In this document: piece by piece, positions 44,203-51,882 of the stretch | How positions within the stretch are numbered: position 1 is the first letter of the stretch | How the letters are laid out: the number at the start of each line of letters is the position of its first letter | Source of the DNA: an uncultured bacterium | GTDB taxonomy: Bacteria > Planctomycetota > UBA1135 > GCA-002686595 | Direction of reading: 5' to 3' | DNA length: 64,000 nucleotides | Assembly (NCBI GenBank): GCA_938075305.1 | Contig: CALJGV010000006.1 | Location: forward strand, 1 to 64,000 | Position numbers and translations under genes: made by a program | The notes under the pieces: generated by a model | The model's input: only the letters and a program-made list of their open reading frames with translations | Told to the model about the DNA's origin: nothing | The model's database searches: none

Positions 44203-45619
44203 CGAGGAGGTCCAGCTTGAGCGTGTCGATGTCCCCCGCCCCCATGACGAGGGCGCACCCGTTGGGCCCCAACCCTTCGACGAAGCGGCTGCAGGAGTTC
44301 ATCAGGGAGCCGCCCGCCACCGCGTCCACGCCGGCCCGCCGGAGCTTCGACGCCAGCGTCGCCGCGTCTGCGCCCTCGATGCGGTCGATGTGCTTGCGGG
44401 CCCCGTACACGTCGGTGACCACGACGCGCCCCGTACCCCGCAGTGCCTCCACGAAGCCCTCCATGTGGCGGGCCGTTCGACTCGCCTGGTGCGGCTGGAA
44501 GAGGACCTGTAGATCACGCCCGGGGAAGGCGCGGCGGGCGGCCTCGATCGTGACCCGCACCTCGGTGGGGTGGTGGGCGTAGTCATGCACGACCGGGATT
44601 CCGCCGGACTCGCCCCAGCGCTCGAAGCGACGAGCGGCGCCGGGGAATTCGGCCACGCCGCGCGCTGCCGCGGCGGGGCTCACCCCGGCGCAGCCAACGG
44701 CCATGGCGATGGCCAGCGCGGCGTCCTCGACGTTGAAGCGGCCGGGGACCGAGAGCTGCACCTCGGGGGTCGTCCACCCCGGGCCGCGCACCTGGAATCG
44801 GAAGTACCCGCGGTCCTGACCGAGGAGGTCGAGCTTGACCTCTCGCCCCATGCGCCACACGCGGCCACGCACGGCGTCGGCGATGGCGTCGGGCACGTCC
44901 GCGCCGAGGACCACCAGCCCCTCGGCCGAGACGCGGTCCACGAAGCGGCAGAAGCCGCGCTCCAGCTCCTCGAGGCTCCCGTAGCAGTCGAGGTGGTCCT
45001 CCTCGAAGTTGGTGACGATGGCGCCGAAGGGCTGGAGCTGGAGGAACGAGCGGTCGTACTCACAGGCCTCCACGGCGAACCAGCCCTTGGGATCCGGGGA
45101 GATGGCGTTCAGGCGGCGGGCCTGGTGCAGCCCGCCCACGAGCGTGCCGGGCGCGGGCCCCCCCGCGGCCTCGAGCGCCTCGTGCAGCATCCACGTGGTC
45201 GTGGTCTTGCCGTGGGTCCCAGCCACCGCGAGGGTGCGATCCACCGGGCACAGGCGCCCGAGGAGCTCCGCATACTTGATGACCTCCAGGCCTCGTGCGC
45301 GGGCGGCCTGGACCTGGGGGTCCTCGTTGGAGATGGCGGCAGACCGCGCCACGAGTTCGACCCCGGAGGGCAGATGACCGGCCTGGCTCGCGCCGAGCGC
45401 CACGGAGACGCCGAGGGCGTCAAGGCTCTCGGTGAAGGGTGACGCCTCGCGGTCGTGGCCAGAGACCTCGTGTCCCGCCTCTGCGAGGAGCCGCGCAGCC
45501 CCGGAGAGGCCAGCGCCACCGGCGCCGAGCATGTGGATCTTCCGGGGAAGACGGGGATGCGTCGGTGTGGCGCGGGCTGCGGCGCTGTCGCTGGTTCGGT
45601 TCGTCACGTGGCTATCCAA
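44168..45619 (-). CDS. murC: UDP-N-acetylmuramate--L-alanine ligase
   Basis: 483-aa Mur ligase adding L-Ala to UDP-MurNAc. The N-terminal nucleotide-binding motif IHMLGAGGAGLSGAA is characteristic of MurC, the P-loop is AGTHGKTTTTWML, and later motifs (NFEEDHLD, HDYAHHPTEV) are intact. The start is uncertain: TTG 45619 gives a 25-residue leader before the first strand, and an in-frame GTG four codons later is equally plausible. It is separated from murG by two genes on the opposite strand but continues the leftward cluster and overlaps murB. Confidence 0.95.
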   Translation of the reverse strand: MDSHVTNRTSDSAAARATPTHPRLPRKIHMLGAGGAGLSGAARLLAEAGHEVSGHDREASPFTESLDALGVSVALGASQAGHLPSGVELVARSAAISNEDPQVQAARARGLEVIKYAELLGRLCPVDRTLAVAGTHGKTTTTWMLHEALEAAGGPAPGTLVGGLHQARRLNAISPDPKGWFAVEACEYDRSFLQLQPFGAIVTNFEEDHLDCYGSLEELERGFCRFVDRVSAEGLVVLGADVPDAIADAVRGRVWRMGREVKLDLLGQDRGYFRFQVRGPGWTTPEVQLSVPGRFNVEDAALAIAMAVGCAGVSPAAAARGVAEFPGAARRFERWGESGGIPVVHDYAHHPTEVRVTIEAARRAFPGRDLQVLFQPHQASRTARHMEGFVEALRGTGRVVVTDVYGARKHIDRIEGADAATLASKLRRAGVDAVAGGSLMNSCSRFVEGLGPNGCALVMGAGDIDTLKLDLLDALALRFTSRG

Positions 45620-45672
45620 CCAAACGGGGGCACCCGCTTGAAGTGTCGACCCCGGAACCAGAAGCTCGTTCC

Positions 45673-45948
45673 ATGGGAACTGTGGATCTTCGAGTGGTGC
45701 ACACGGCGGCCTCGTTCATCGAGGCCCAGCTGCTGGTCGGCCTGCTGGAATCCGAGGGAGTGGCCGCCCGCGCGGCGGGCTCTGAGTTGATGGACGAGTT
45801 CAGCGCCGCTCAGAGACTCCTGGGCCCTACCGAGGTCGTCGTGAAGGCCGAGGACCTCCCCCATGCCACCGAGGTCGTCGCGGCCTGGCGCGAGGGACCC
45901 ACCGACGACGCCCCCCCGCCAGAGGAGAGCCCCGGGGCCCCCACCTGA
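45673..45948 (+). CDS. DUF2007-family small protein
   Basis: 91 aa from ATG 45673 (RVVHTAASFIEAQLLVGLLE, then GVAARAAGSELMDEF, and VVVKAEDLPHATEVVAAW). This is the 'putative signal-transducing' DUF2007 fold, a ferredoxin-like small domain with no established function. It has a Pro/Glu-rich tail. It lies divergent from murC on the plus strand and interrupts the dcw cluster. No TAnnnT element or ribosome-binding site is obvious; the murC-side gap is only 53 bp. Confidence 0.7.
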   Translation: MGTVDLRVVHTAASFIEAQLLVGLLESEGVAARAAGSELMDEFSAAQRLLGPTEVVVKAEDLPHATEVVAAWREGPTDDAPPPEESPGAPT

Positions 45949-46092
45949 GGCCCTCAGGGGCGCCTGAGGCCCCCTGTCCTCGACAGACCGGGGCCCCGGG
46001 GTGGGGAGGGCTCAAGGATTCCACCCTCCCTGACGAAGTCAGCCATGTCGATATCCGCCTGAAGACGGCCCCATCCCCACCCGAGTTGCCCC

Positions 46093-46860
46093 ATGCGTCA
46101 CCTCCCCCTCATCGCCCTCATCGCCTCCGTCGCGCTTCCCTCGTGCGGCGCCCCCAGCGCGTCGGTCACCCCGTTCATCGCCTCCGTCGGGATCGACGGC
46201 GACCTCGCCGTGGGCGACGGTGCGGGGACCTCCGTGGCCTCCAACTTCGATGACCTCGGCCTCAATGACAACGAGGCCGTCGTGGGCGGCATCGTCCGCC
46301 TCAACTTCGCCGGTGCCGAGCTCTCCGTCGCCGGATACGGCGTGGACTTCTCAGGCACGGGAACCGCCACGGGCGACTTCGAGTATCAGGGCTCAGTCAT
46401 CAGCGCCGGGACGGACGTGGCCTCGGACATCTCCCTGGACACGGCGCGCGCCCTGTTCACCTGGGACATCATCCCCCTGGACGGGCTCGACCTCGGCCTG
46501 GGCTTCGGCGTGACCCTGCTCGACCTCGACCTCCGCCTCCAGGAGATCGGCGGAGCGGGCACCACGATCACCTCCAAGGAGCTGATCCCCGTCCCCCTGC
46601 TCGCCGCGCGCGCCGCCTGGACCTGGGGCCCGGTGGACCTGCGAGCCGACGCCGGCGGGCTGGTCATCGAGTACGACGAGTCCGAGGCCTCGGTCTTCGA
46701 CATCGGCGTCTCCGCCTCGGTGGCCCTCTTCGGGGGAGGCGACCTCGTGGTCGGCTACAAGACCGTGAAGATCGACGCGGAGTACTCCGACGACGACGCG
46801 GTGATCGACACGGACCTGGACCTCGACGGTTACTACATGGGCGTGCAGTTCTCCTTCTAG
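46093..46860 (+). CDS. Outer-membrane beta-barrel protein
   Basis: 255 aa with an N-terminal hydrophobic segment ending in a possible lipobox (ALPSC). The remainder alternates hydrophobic and polar residues in strands of about ten residues (LDLGLGFGVTLLDLDLRL, DLRADAGGLVIEYDES) and ends in Phe (MGVQFSF), the classic C-terminal signature for BAM-dependent outer-membrane barrels. It resembles OmpW/OprF-type or small porin-like barrels but I cannot name it. The lipobox Cys is unusual for a barrel, so cleavage by signal peptidase I is also possible. It lies within the dcw cluster on the opposite strand and converges on murG with a strong hairpin between them. Confidence 0.75.
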   Translation: MRHLPLIALIASVALPSCGAPSASVTPFIASVGIDGDLAVGDGAGTSVASNFDDLGLNDNEAVVGGIVRLNFAGAELSVAGYGVDFSGTGTATGDFEYQGSVISAGTDVASDISLDTARALFTWDIIPLDGLDLGLGFGVTLLDLDLRLQEIGGAGTTITSKELIPVPLLAARAAWTWGPVDLRADAGGLVIEYDESEASVFDIGVSASVALFGGGDLVVGYKTVKIDAEYSDDDAVIDTDLDLDGYYMGVQFSF

Positions 46861-46900
46861 GAGCGCACTCCCCTCCCGCAGACGCGGGCAAGCCCCGACC

Positions 46901-46943
46901 GAAGGCGGGCGCCGGATCCACGCTGGATCCGGCGCCCGCCTTC
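46901..46943. terminator. 20-bp perfect hairpin between barrel gene and murG
   Basis: Perfect 20-bp arms (46901-46920 and 46924-46943) around a 3-nt CGC loop, centred between two convergent genes, 41 nt after the barrel stop and 31 nt past the murG stop. It is symmetric, so it can act on both transcripts; only short T-containing tails follow. The strongest hairpin I found in the window. Confidence 0.75.
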
Positions 46944-46973
46944 TGCTGGGGCCACCTCGAGGGGTCGAGGGCC

Positions 46974-48230
46974 TCAGCGCGCGAGCGCCAGCTCCTCGAG
47001 CTCGCTCCACACGCGCTGCGCCGCGTTGGCGGGCACCGCCTCGCGCAGGTGGTGCCGCATCCGCTCCCGCTCCTCGGCCCCGGGCGCGCCGAGGAAGCGC
47101 ACGAGTTCCTCGCAGCGGGCATGGTCCAGGTCCTGCTCCTCGACGATCCGCACGCCGCCGCTCAGCTGGCGGGCGTTGCGGACCTGGTGCTGGTCCACGT
47201 GGTGCGGGTAGGGCACGACCCAGGCCGGCGCCTCCATGGCGCCGATCTCGGCCAGCGTCGAGGCGCCGCCCCGGCACAGGACCCCGTCGGCCGCCACGAG
47301 CGCCGTGTAGACGTCGTCGAGGAACTCGATCGCCTCGTAGCCCTCCAGGCTGTCCGCGCCCTCGGTGCGCCGGCCTGGTCCCACCTGGTGCAGGACCTGC
47401 ACGCCGGAGCCCAGGAGGAAGCTCACGTGGTTCCTGATGAAGGCGTTGAGACCCAGGGCCCCCTGGCTGCCGCCGAGAACCAGGAGCAACGGACGGTCCG
47501 GGTCGAAGCCCAGGTCGTCCTTCGCCTCGCGGCGGGCGAGGTCCCGGTCCGCGGGAGGCGCGAAGCGCCTCGCCACGGGCGGGCCCACGAGCTGGTGCTT
47601 CTCTCCCTCCAGGTTCGGCGGGAGCGTCTCCCTCCACGCATGGAGGACGCGCTGGCAGAAGGGGCCGAGCGTCCGCGTGGCCTTGCCGGCGGTGGCGTTG
47701 ATCTCAAGGAGGACCACCGGGATACCGAGCGCTCGCGCCGCGAGGGCGGCCGGCGCGGTGGTGAACCCTCCGAGTCCGAGAAGGACCTCCGAGCGGTGCG
47801 CCTGCATCGCCTTGCGGGCGCTGAAGAACGAGGGGACCATGCGCTGGCTGAGGCGCACCAGGCTCGGCGCGCCGCCGCCCTCCGGCTCGATCGGTAACAC
47901 GACCCGCTCAAGGTCCACGCCGATGTCGCACGCCTGGCGGTCGAGCTCCTTGAGGCAGCGCTCCTCGGCCCGGCGGCCACTGTGGAACCAAAGCAGGTCG
48001 TCGAGCCGCGGCACGACGTCGTCGTTCTGGCCGAGGGCCTCGTGGAGGGAGTCCAGGAGGTGGAGCCCCGGGACCACGTGACCGCCGGTGCCGCCGCCGG
48101 CGATGGCGAGGCGCAGACGCCGACGTGGGGCCGGGGAGGCTCCGGACGAAGCTCGCTCCCCCTGCTCCCCATCGAGCGGACGGTCGTGACGCGGGATGTC
48201 GTATCCCGAGAGGGGGTTCTCTTCAGCCAT
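46974..48230 (-). CDS. murG: UDP-GlcNAc:lipid I GlcNAc-transferase
   Basis: 418-aa peripheral membrane glycosyltransferase that makes lipid II. The GGGTGGHVVPG glycine loop sits at about residues 44-54, and the donor-binding C-terminal segment LVLGGSQGALGLN and GGASTLAEIGAME are present. An N-terminal extension of about 37 residues, rich in charged residues, precedes the first strand, so the true start could be further in. The gene follows a small exported-protein gene by 12 nt in the dcw run. Sequence identity to MurG is clear, and the length excess is explained by the extension and loops. Confidence 0.95.
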   Translation of the reverse strand: MAEENPLSGYDIPRHDRPLDGEQGERASSGASPAPRRRLRLAIAGGGTGGHVVPGLHLLDSLHEALGQNDDVVPRLDDLLWFHSGRRAEERCLKELDRQACDIGVDLERVVLPIEPEGGGAPSLVRLSQRMVPSFFSARKAMQAHRSEVLLGLGGFTTAPAALAARALGIPVVLLEINATAGKATRTLGPFCQRVLHAWRETLPPNLEGEKHQLVGPPVARRFAPPADRDLARREAKDDLGFDPDRPLLLVLGGSQGALGLNAFIRNHVSFLLGSGVQVLHQVGPGRRTEGADSLEGYEAIEFLDDVYTALVAADGVLCRGGASTLAEIGAMEAPAWVVPYPHHVDQHQVRNARQLSGGVRIVEEQDLDHARCEELVRFLGAPGAEERERMRHHLREAVPANAAQRVWSELEELALAR

Positions 48231-48242
48231 GGGCGCGGGAGA

Positions 48243-48482
48243 TCAGCGGGCTTCGACCACGGCGGCCTGCAGTCCGACCAGGATCGGCCCCTCGGACAGC
48301 TCCCCGAGGGAGGGGCGCTGCTGGCGCTCCGCGACCACCAACGAGTCGGTGCCGTTGGCCTCCACGGCGTCGGGCACCTCCGGCTCGATGCCATGACGGA
48401 GGGTCCCCAGGCAGGGCCGCAGGTGGAGCCCGGTGGCCGCCGCGAGGCACAGGAAGAGCAGCATTCTGAAGCGTCGACTCAT
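48243..48482 (-). CDS. Small exported or membrane protein in the dcw cluster
   Basis: 79 aa, not recognised. The N-terminus (MSRRFRMLLFLCLAAATGLHL) looks like a signal peptide or single membrane anchor; the remainder is soluble and has no motif I know. Its ATG overlaps the stop of the LysM gene (ATGA), and murG follows after 12 nt, so it is embedded in the operon and likely real. It could be a small wall-synthesis or division accessory factor. FtsL- or FtsB-like proteins have a similar size, but no coiled coil is evident here. Confidence 0.6.
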   Translation of the reverse strand: MSRRFRMLLFLCLAAATGLHLRPCLGTLRHGIEPEVPDAVEANGTDSLVVAERQQRPSLGELSEGPILVGLQAAVVEAR

Positions 48483-49555
48483 CGAACGGTGAACTCCCGG
48501 CGAGGGGTCGGCGCGACCGGCTCCGCGGCGGGGGCGGCGGCCGCGACGCTCGCGCCGCCGGGGATCTCATCCGTCCGGGGGAGGACGATGCGCATCCCCG
48601 GCTGGATCTGGTTGACGTCGAGGCCGGGATTCAGGGTCTTCACGAGGGGAAGGGAGCGCTTGTAAGTCCCGAACTCACGCACAAGCACGACGCTCAGAGA
48701 GTCGCCGGATTGAACGGTGTAGGTCGGTCGACCCGCGGCCGCGACAGGCGCCTGTGCGGGGGCGGCCGTGGCGGTGGAGGTCGGTGCGGAAAGGATGGTC
48801 GCTGCTCCGGCGTGGTCGACGGGCAGCTGGAGCGTGCGCCCCGAGTAGATCGTGTAAGGCTTGGAGAGTCCGTTCAAGGATGCGATGCGATCCACGGCCT
48901 TCGGATCGTTCAACTCGCGCCGCGCGATCCGCTCGAGGCTGTCTCCGTTCTGGATCGTGTAGGCCCGCGTCCTCGGCGCATCGGCCCTCGCAGACGCGGC
49001 CCGCGGGCGCGTCACGACCTCCGCCGCGGTGCGCGGGGCGCCCGCGGTGGCCGGCCGAAGGGGGCTCGACGGCCCCCCCACGCCGCCGCCCGTCGTGGAC
49101 GTCAGCTCCCTCGGGTTGAGGTAACGACCACTCCAGTCCTCCCTGGGCTCCGGACGGAGCGTGCCCTCGAGGTCCGCGACGGAGGGCGCCCCGGTCCGGG
49201 CGGCTCCGGAGCGGCTGGATCCGCCGTAGGCGGCTGTGGACTGGAACGCGCTGCGGTCGCTGGCGGAGCGCTCAGCGGCCGCAGGGGCGCGGCGCGCTGC
49301 GCTGGACGGCGAACCGGCGGTGCGCTGACGGGTGACCTCCGGAGCGGGCTCGCGCACGTTCAGCGGGAGTCCCTCACCCCGGCGGCTCGAGCGCGTCCTC
49401 GGAGAGGGGCGACTCTCCGTGGCTTGCGACCGGGCGATCTCCTGCGCAGGACCACCAGAGGCGTCCACCTTGCCGTCGTCCCAGAGGGCTCCCACGACGA
49501 TGAGGACGATGAGGAAGAGCAGGGTGACGAGGGCGTAGCGTTCGATGGGCTGCAT
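48479..49555 (-). CDS. Membrane-anchored protein with two LysM domains
   Basis: 358 aa. A single N-terminal membrane helix (about 8-26, ALVTLLFLIVLIVVGALW) is followed by a Ser/Arg/Pro-rich linker (about 35-195) and two LysM modules, YTIQNGDSLERIARREL (about 198-248) and YTVQSGDSLSVVLVREF (about 278-328), with a final tail. LysM binds peptidoglycan GlcNAc residues, so the protein should tether the inner membrane to the wall. It sits 3 nt after ftsW and overlaps the next small gene (ATGA). LysM genes are not a standard part of the dcw cluster, which makes the position noteworthy. Confidence 0.85.
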   Translation of the reverse strand: MQPIERYALVTLLFLIVLIVVGALWDDGKVDASGGPAQEIARSQATESRPSPRTRSSRRGEGLPLNVREPAPEVTRQRTAGSPSSAARRAPAAAERSASDRSAFQSTAAYGGSSRSGAARTGAPSVADLEGTLRPEPREDWSGRYLNPRELTSTTGGGVGGPSSPLRPATAGAPRTAAEVVTRPRAASARADAPRTRAYTIQNGDSLERIARRELNDPKAVDRIASLNGLSKPYTIYSGRTLQLPVDHAGAATILSAPTSTATAAPAQAPVAAAGRPTYTVQSGDSLSVVLVREFGTYKRSLPLVKTLNPGLDVNQIQPGMRIVLPRTDEIPGGASVAAAAPAAEPVAPTPRREFTVR

Positions 49556-49558
49556 GAG

Positions 49559-50746
49559 TCAGGGTGCGGTACGAGGTGCGGGACCGTGGTCGCGGGGACG
49601 CGCAGCCCCCAGGGCGAGGCCGGCCGCGAGGCAGGAGGCGAGGAGGGAGCTACCCCCATCCGAGAGGAACGGGAGCGCCATCCCCTTGGGCGGCGCCAGC
49701 TGGGTGACGACCTGGAGGTGGACCATGGCCTGCAGGGCCACGGAGAGCGTGAGGCCGAAGGCCGCGAGCGCCGCGAAGCGATCACGAACCGACAGCACGA
49801 GCCGGAGGGAGAACCAGACAAAGGCGGAGAAGAGCCCCACCACGAGCAGGAGGCCCCAGAGCCCGAATTCCTGCCCCACCAGGGCCAGGGCGTAGTCGGT
49901 CTGGGTGTATTGGAGGCCAGCGTTCCGGAAGCCGCCCTGACCGAACCCGACGCCCGACAGCCCGCCCGACGCCATCGCCTCGCTGGCCCGGGTGACCTGG
50001 GAGTTGGAGGAGCCTCCGGTCCAGACGGCGAAGCGTTCGGAGACATGGGAGAAGGTGGCGAAGGCCACGAGCATCAACCCGACCCCAACGGCCGCCACCA
50101 GCGCCACGTGCTGCTTTCGAGCCCCGCCCACGAAGAGCGTGAGTCCGAAGCAGAGCAGGAACAGGAGGGCGCCCCCGAGGTCCGGCTCTCGGAAGATCAG
50201 GCCGCCCGCGAGCAGGCCCACCAAGAGGGTGGGGATGAACCCGCGCCGCAGGCTCCGCAGGTCTCCATCGAGCATCGCGCAGCGCCTCGCGACCCAGAGG
50301 ACAAAGACCACCCGCGCGACCTCGGAGGGCTGGATCGACGGGCCGCGGCCGAAGATCCGGATCCAGCGGTGAGCGCCATTGATCGGCTGCTCGAAGCCTG
50401 GCACGAAGACGAGCACCAGGGCAGCGATACAGAGGACCGTCGCCGCCGGGATCACCCGCTCGATGCCCCGAGGTCCGACGAACATGCCGGCGAGCAGGAT
50501 CCCCGCGCCGGCGAGGCGGAACATGAGCTGCTCCCCCATGGCGCTCGAGAACTCCGCCGCGGGGAGCGTGGTCGAGGCGTGGGAGAGCTGGATCAGCATC
50601 CCGAAGGCCAGCAGGGCGAGGGTGGTGTACAGCAGCGCGTTCCTCGGCCCGGCGGGGTGAATCGATGCCCCATCAGGGATCATCGACTCGAACCGCTCGA
50701 AGGGCGATCCGCCTCGGCGGGAGTCGGGACGCGCGGCCATGACCAT
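49559..50746 (-). CDS. ftsW: Peptidoglycan glycosyltransferase FtsW (SEDS family)
   Basis: 395-aa polytopic SEDS protein that polymerises lipid II at the septum. The characteristic segments are NGAHRWIRI, IQPSEVARVV, REPDLGGALLF (catalytic Asp region), TDYALALVGQEFG and PPKGMALPFLSDGGSSLL. Its ATG at 50746 overlaps the mraY stop by one base (TGATG); ATG 50740 is an alternative. The location between mraY and murG supports FtsW rather than RodA. It is predicted to work with the large FtsI encoded in the same cluster. Confidence 0.93.
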   Translation of the reverse strand: MVMAARPDSRRGGSPFERFESMIPDGASIHPAGPRNALLYTTLALLAFGMLIQLSHASTTLPAAEFSSAMGEQLMFRLAGAGILLAGMFVGPRGIERVIPAATVLCIAALVLVFVPGFEQPINGAHRWIRIFGRGPSIQPSEVARVVFVLWVARRCAMLDGDLRSLRRGFIPTLLVGLLAGGLIFREPDLGGALLFLLCFGLTLFVGGARKQHVALVAAVGVGLMLVAFATFSHVSERFAVWTGGSSNSQVTRASEAMASGGLSGVGFGQGGFRNAGLQYTQTDYALALVGQEFGLWGLLLVVGLFSAFVWFSLRLVLSVRDRFAALAAFGLTLSVALQAMVHLQVVTQLAPPKGMALPFLSDGGSSLLASCLAAGLALGAARPRDHGPAPRTAP

Positions 50747-51882
50747 CAGCGCACCTTCATGAGAGCGAGACTCGCCATCGCGCAGATGGCCGCGACGATC
50801 CAGGCCCGGGTCACGATCTTCACCTCGTGCCAGGAGCGCTTGCCCGGCCGGAAGATCCCGCCCTTGGTCTGCAGACCGTGGTGAATGGGCGCCATCGTGA
50901 AGAGCCGCTTGCCGCCGGAGAGCTTGAACCAGGTCCGCTGGAGGGCGCTCGACCCCAGCTCAGCGAAGAAGACGAAGCCCAGGACGGGGAGCACGAGTTC
51001 CTGCTTGGCGACCACCGCCATCCAGGCCATGAGTCCCCCGATGGGCAGGGAGCCCGAGTCCCCCATGAACACATCGGCGGGGTGGGCGTTGAACCACAGG
51101 AAGCCCAGGCACGAGCCCACGAGCGCGGCGCCGACCACCGTCATCTCGGCCGCCTCGGGGATGTAGGGGAGGTTCAGGTACAGGGTCCAATCGAGGCGCC
51201 CGGTCACGTAGCAGAAGACCGCGAGGGCCGTCCCGGACAGGACCACGCACCCGGCCAGGAGCCCGTCCATCCCGTCGGTGATGTTGGTGGCGTTGGACGT
51301 GCCGGCGATGACCAGCCACCCGAAGAAGATGAACGCCAGCGTCCCGAGGAGCGAGTCCCCCAGGGGCAGCACGAGGTCCTTGAAGAAGGGCGGGTAGACC
51401 GCCAGCAGCGAGTAGCGTCCCGAGTCGTGGGCGTAGAAGGCAAAGGCGCCGACCACGAACAGGACGGCGATCGTCTGTCCTCCGAGCTTCGCCTTGGCCG
51501 ACAGCCCCTGGGAGCCCTCCACCGCGAGCTTCAGGTAGTCGTCCACGAAGCCCACCGCGGCGAGCCCGACGACGAGCACGAGCCCGAGCACCACCTGGAG
51601 GTTGCTGAGGTCACACCAAAGGATGACGCTGAGCACGAGCGAGACGATCAGGAAGCTCCCCCCCATGGTCGTCGTCGAGTTCTTCCCCGAGGCCTCGGCC
51701 AGCCGCGCGAGCTCTGCGGAGTCCGTCTTGGAGGTGTTCTCCCCCACCCGGTGCTGGCGGAGCCAGGCGATGGTCGGACCCCCGAGGACCAGGGTCAGCA
51801 GCATCGAGGTGGTGGCCGCCATGACCGCCCGGAAGGAGATCGAGTCGGCCTCTAGCAGCGATGGAAAGAGCTCAAAGATCAA
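50746..51882 (-). CDS. mraY: Phospho-N-acetylmuramoyl-pentapeptide transferase
   Basis: 378 aa from TTG 51882, which overlaps the murF stop (TTGA) and aligns with the usual MraY N-terminus; the longer in-frame start at 51927 would lie inside murF. The enzyme transfers phospho-MurNAc-pentapeptide to undecaprenyl phosphate (lipid I). Motifs GFVDDYLK, NATNITDGMDGL and FMGDSGSLPIGG are intact. The conserved loop reads APIHHGLQ: the usual His triplet HHH has Gly at its third place. The last loop has an extra basic segment (RPGKRSWHEV). About ten membrane helices are expected. Confidence 0.94.
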   Translation of the reverse strand: MIFELFPSLLEADSISFRAVMAATTSMLLTLVLGGPTIAWLRQHRVGENTSKTDSAELARLAEASGKNSTTTMGGSFLIVSLVLSVILWCDLSNLQVVLGLVLVVGLAAVGFVDDYLKLAVEGSQGLSAKAKLGGQTIAVLFVVGAFAFYAHDSGRYSLLAVYPPFFKDLVLPLGDSLLGTLAFIFFGWLVIAGTSNATNITDGMDGLLAGCVVLSGTALAVFCYVTGRLDWTLYLNLPYIPEAAEMTVVGAALVGSCLGFLWFNAHPADVFMGDSGSLPIGGLMAWMAVVAKQELVLPVLGFVFFAELGSSALQRTWFKLSGGKRLFTMAPIHHGLQTKGGIFRPGKRSWHEVKIVTRAWIVAAICAMASLALMKVR

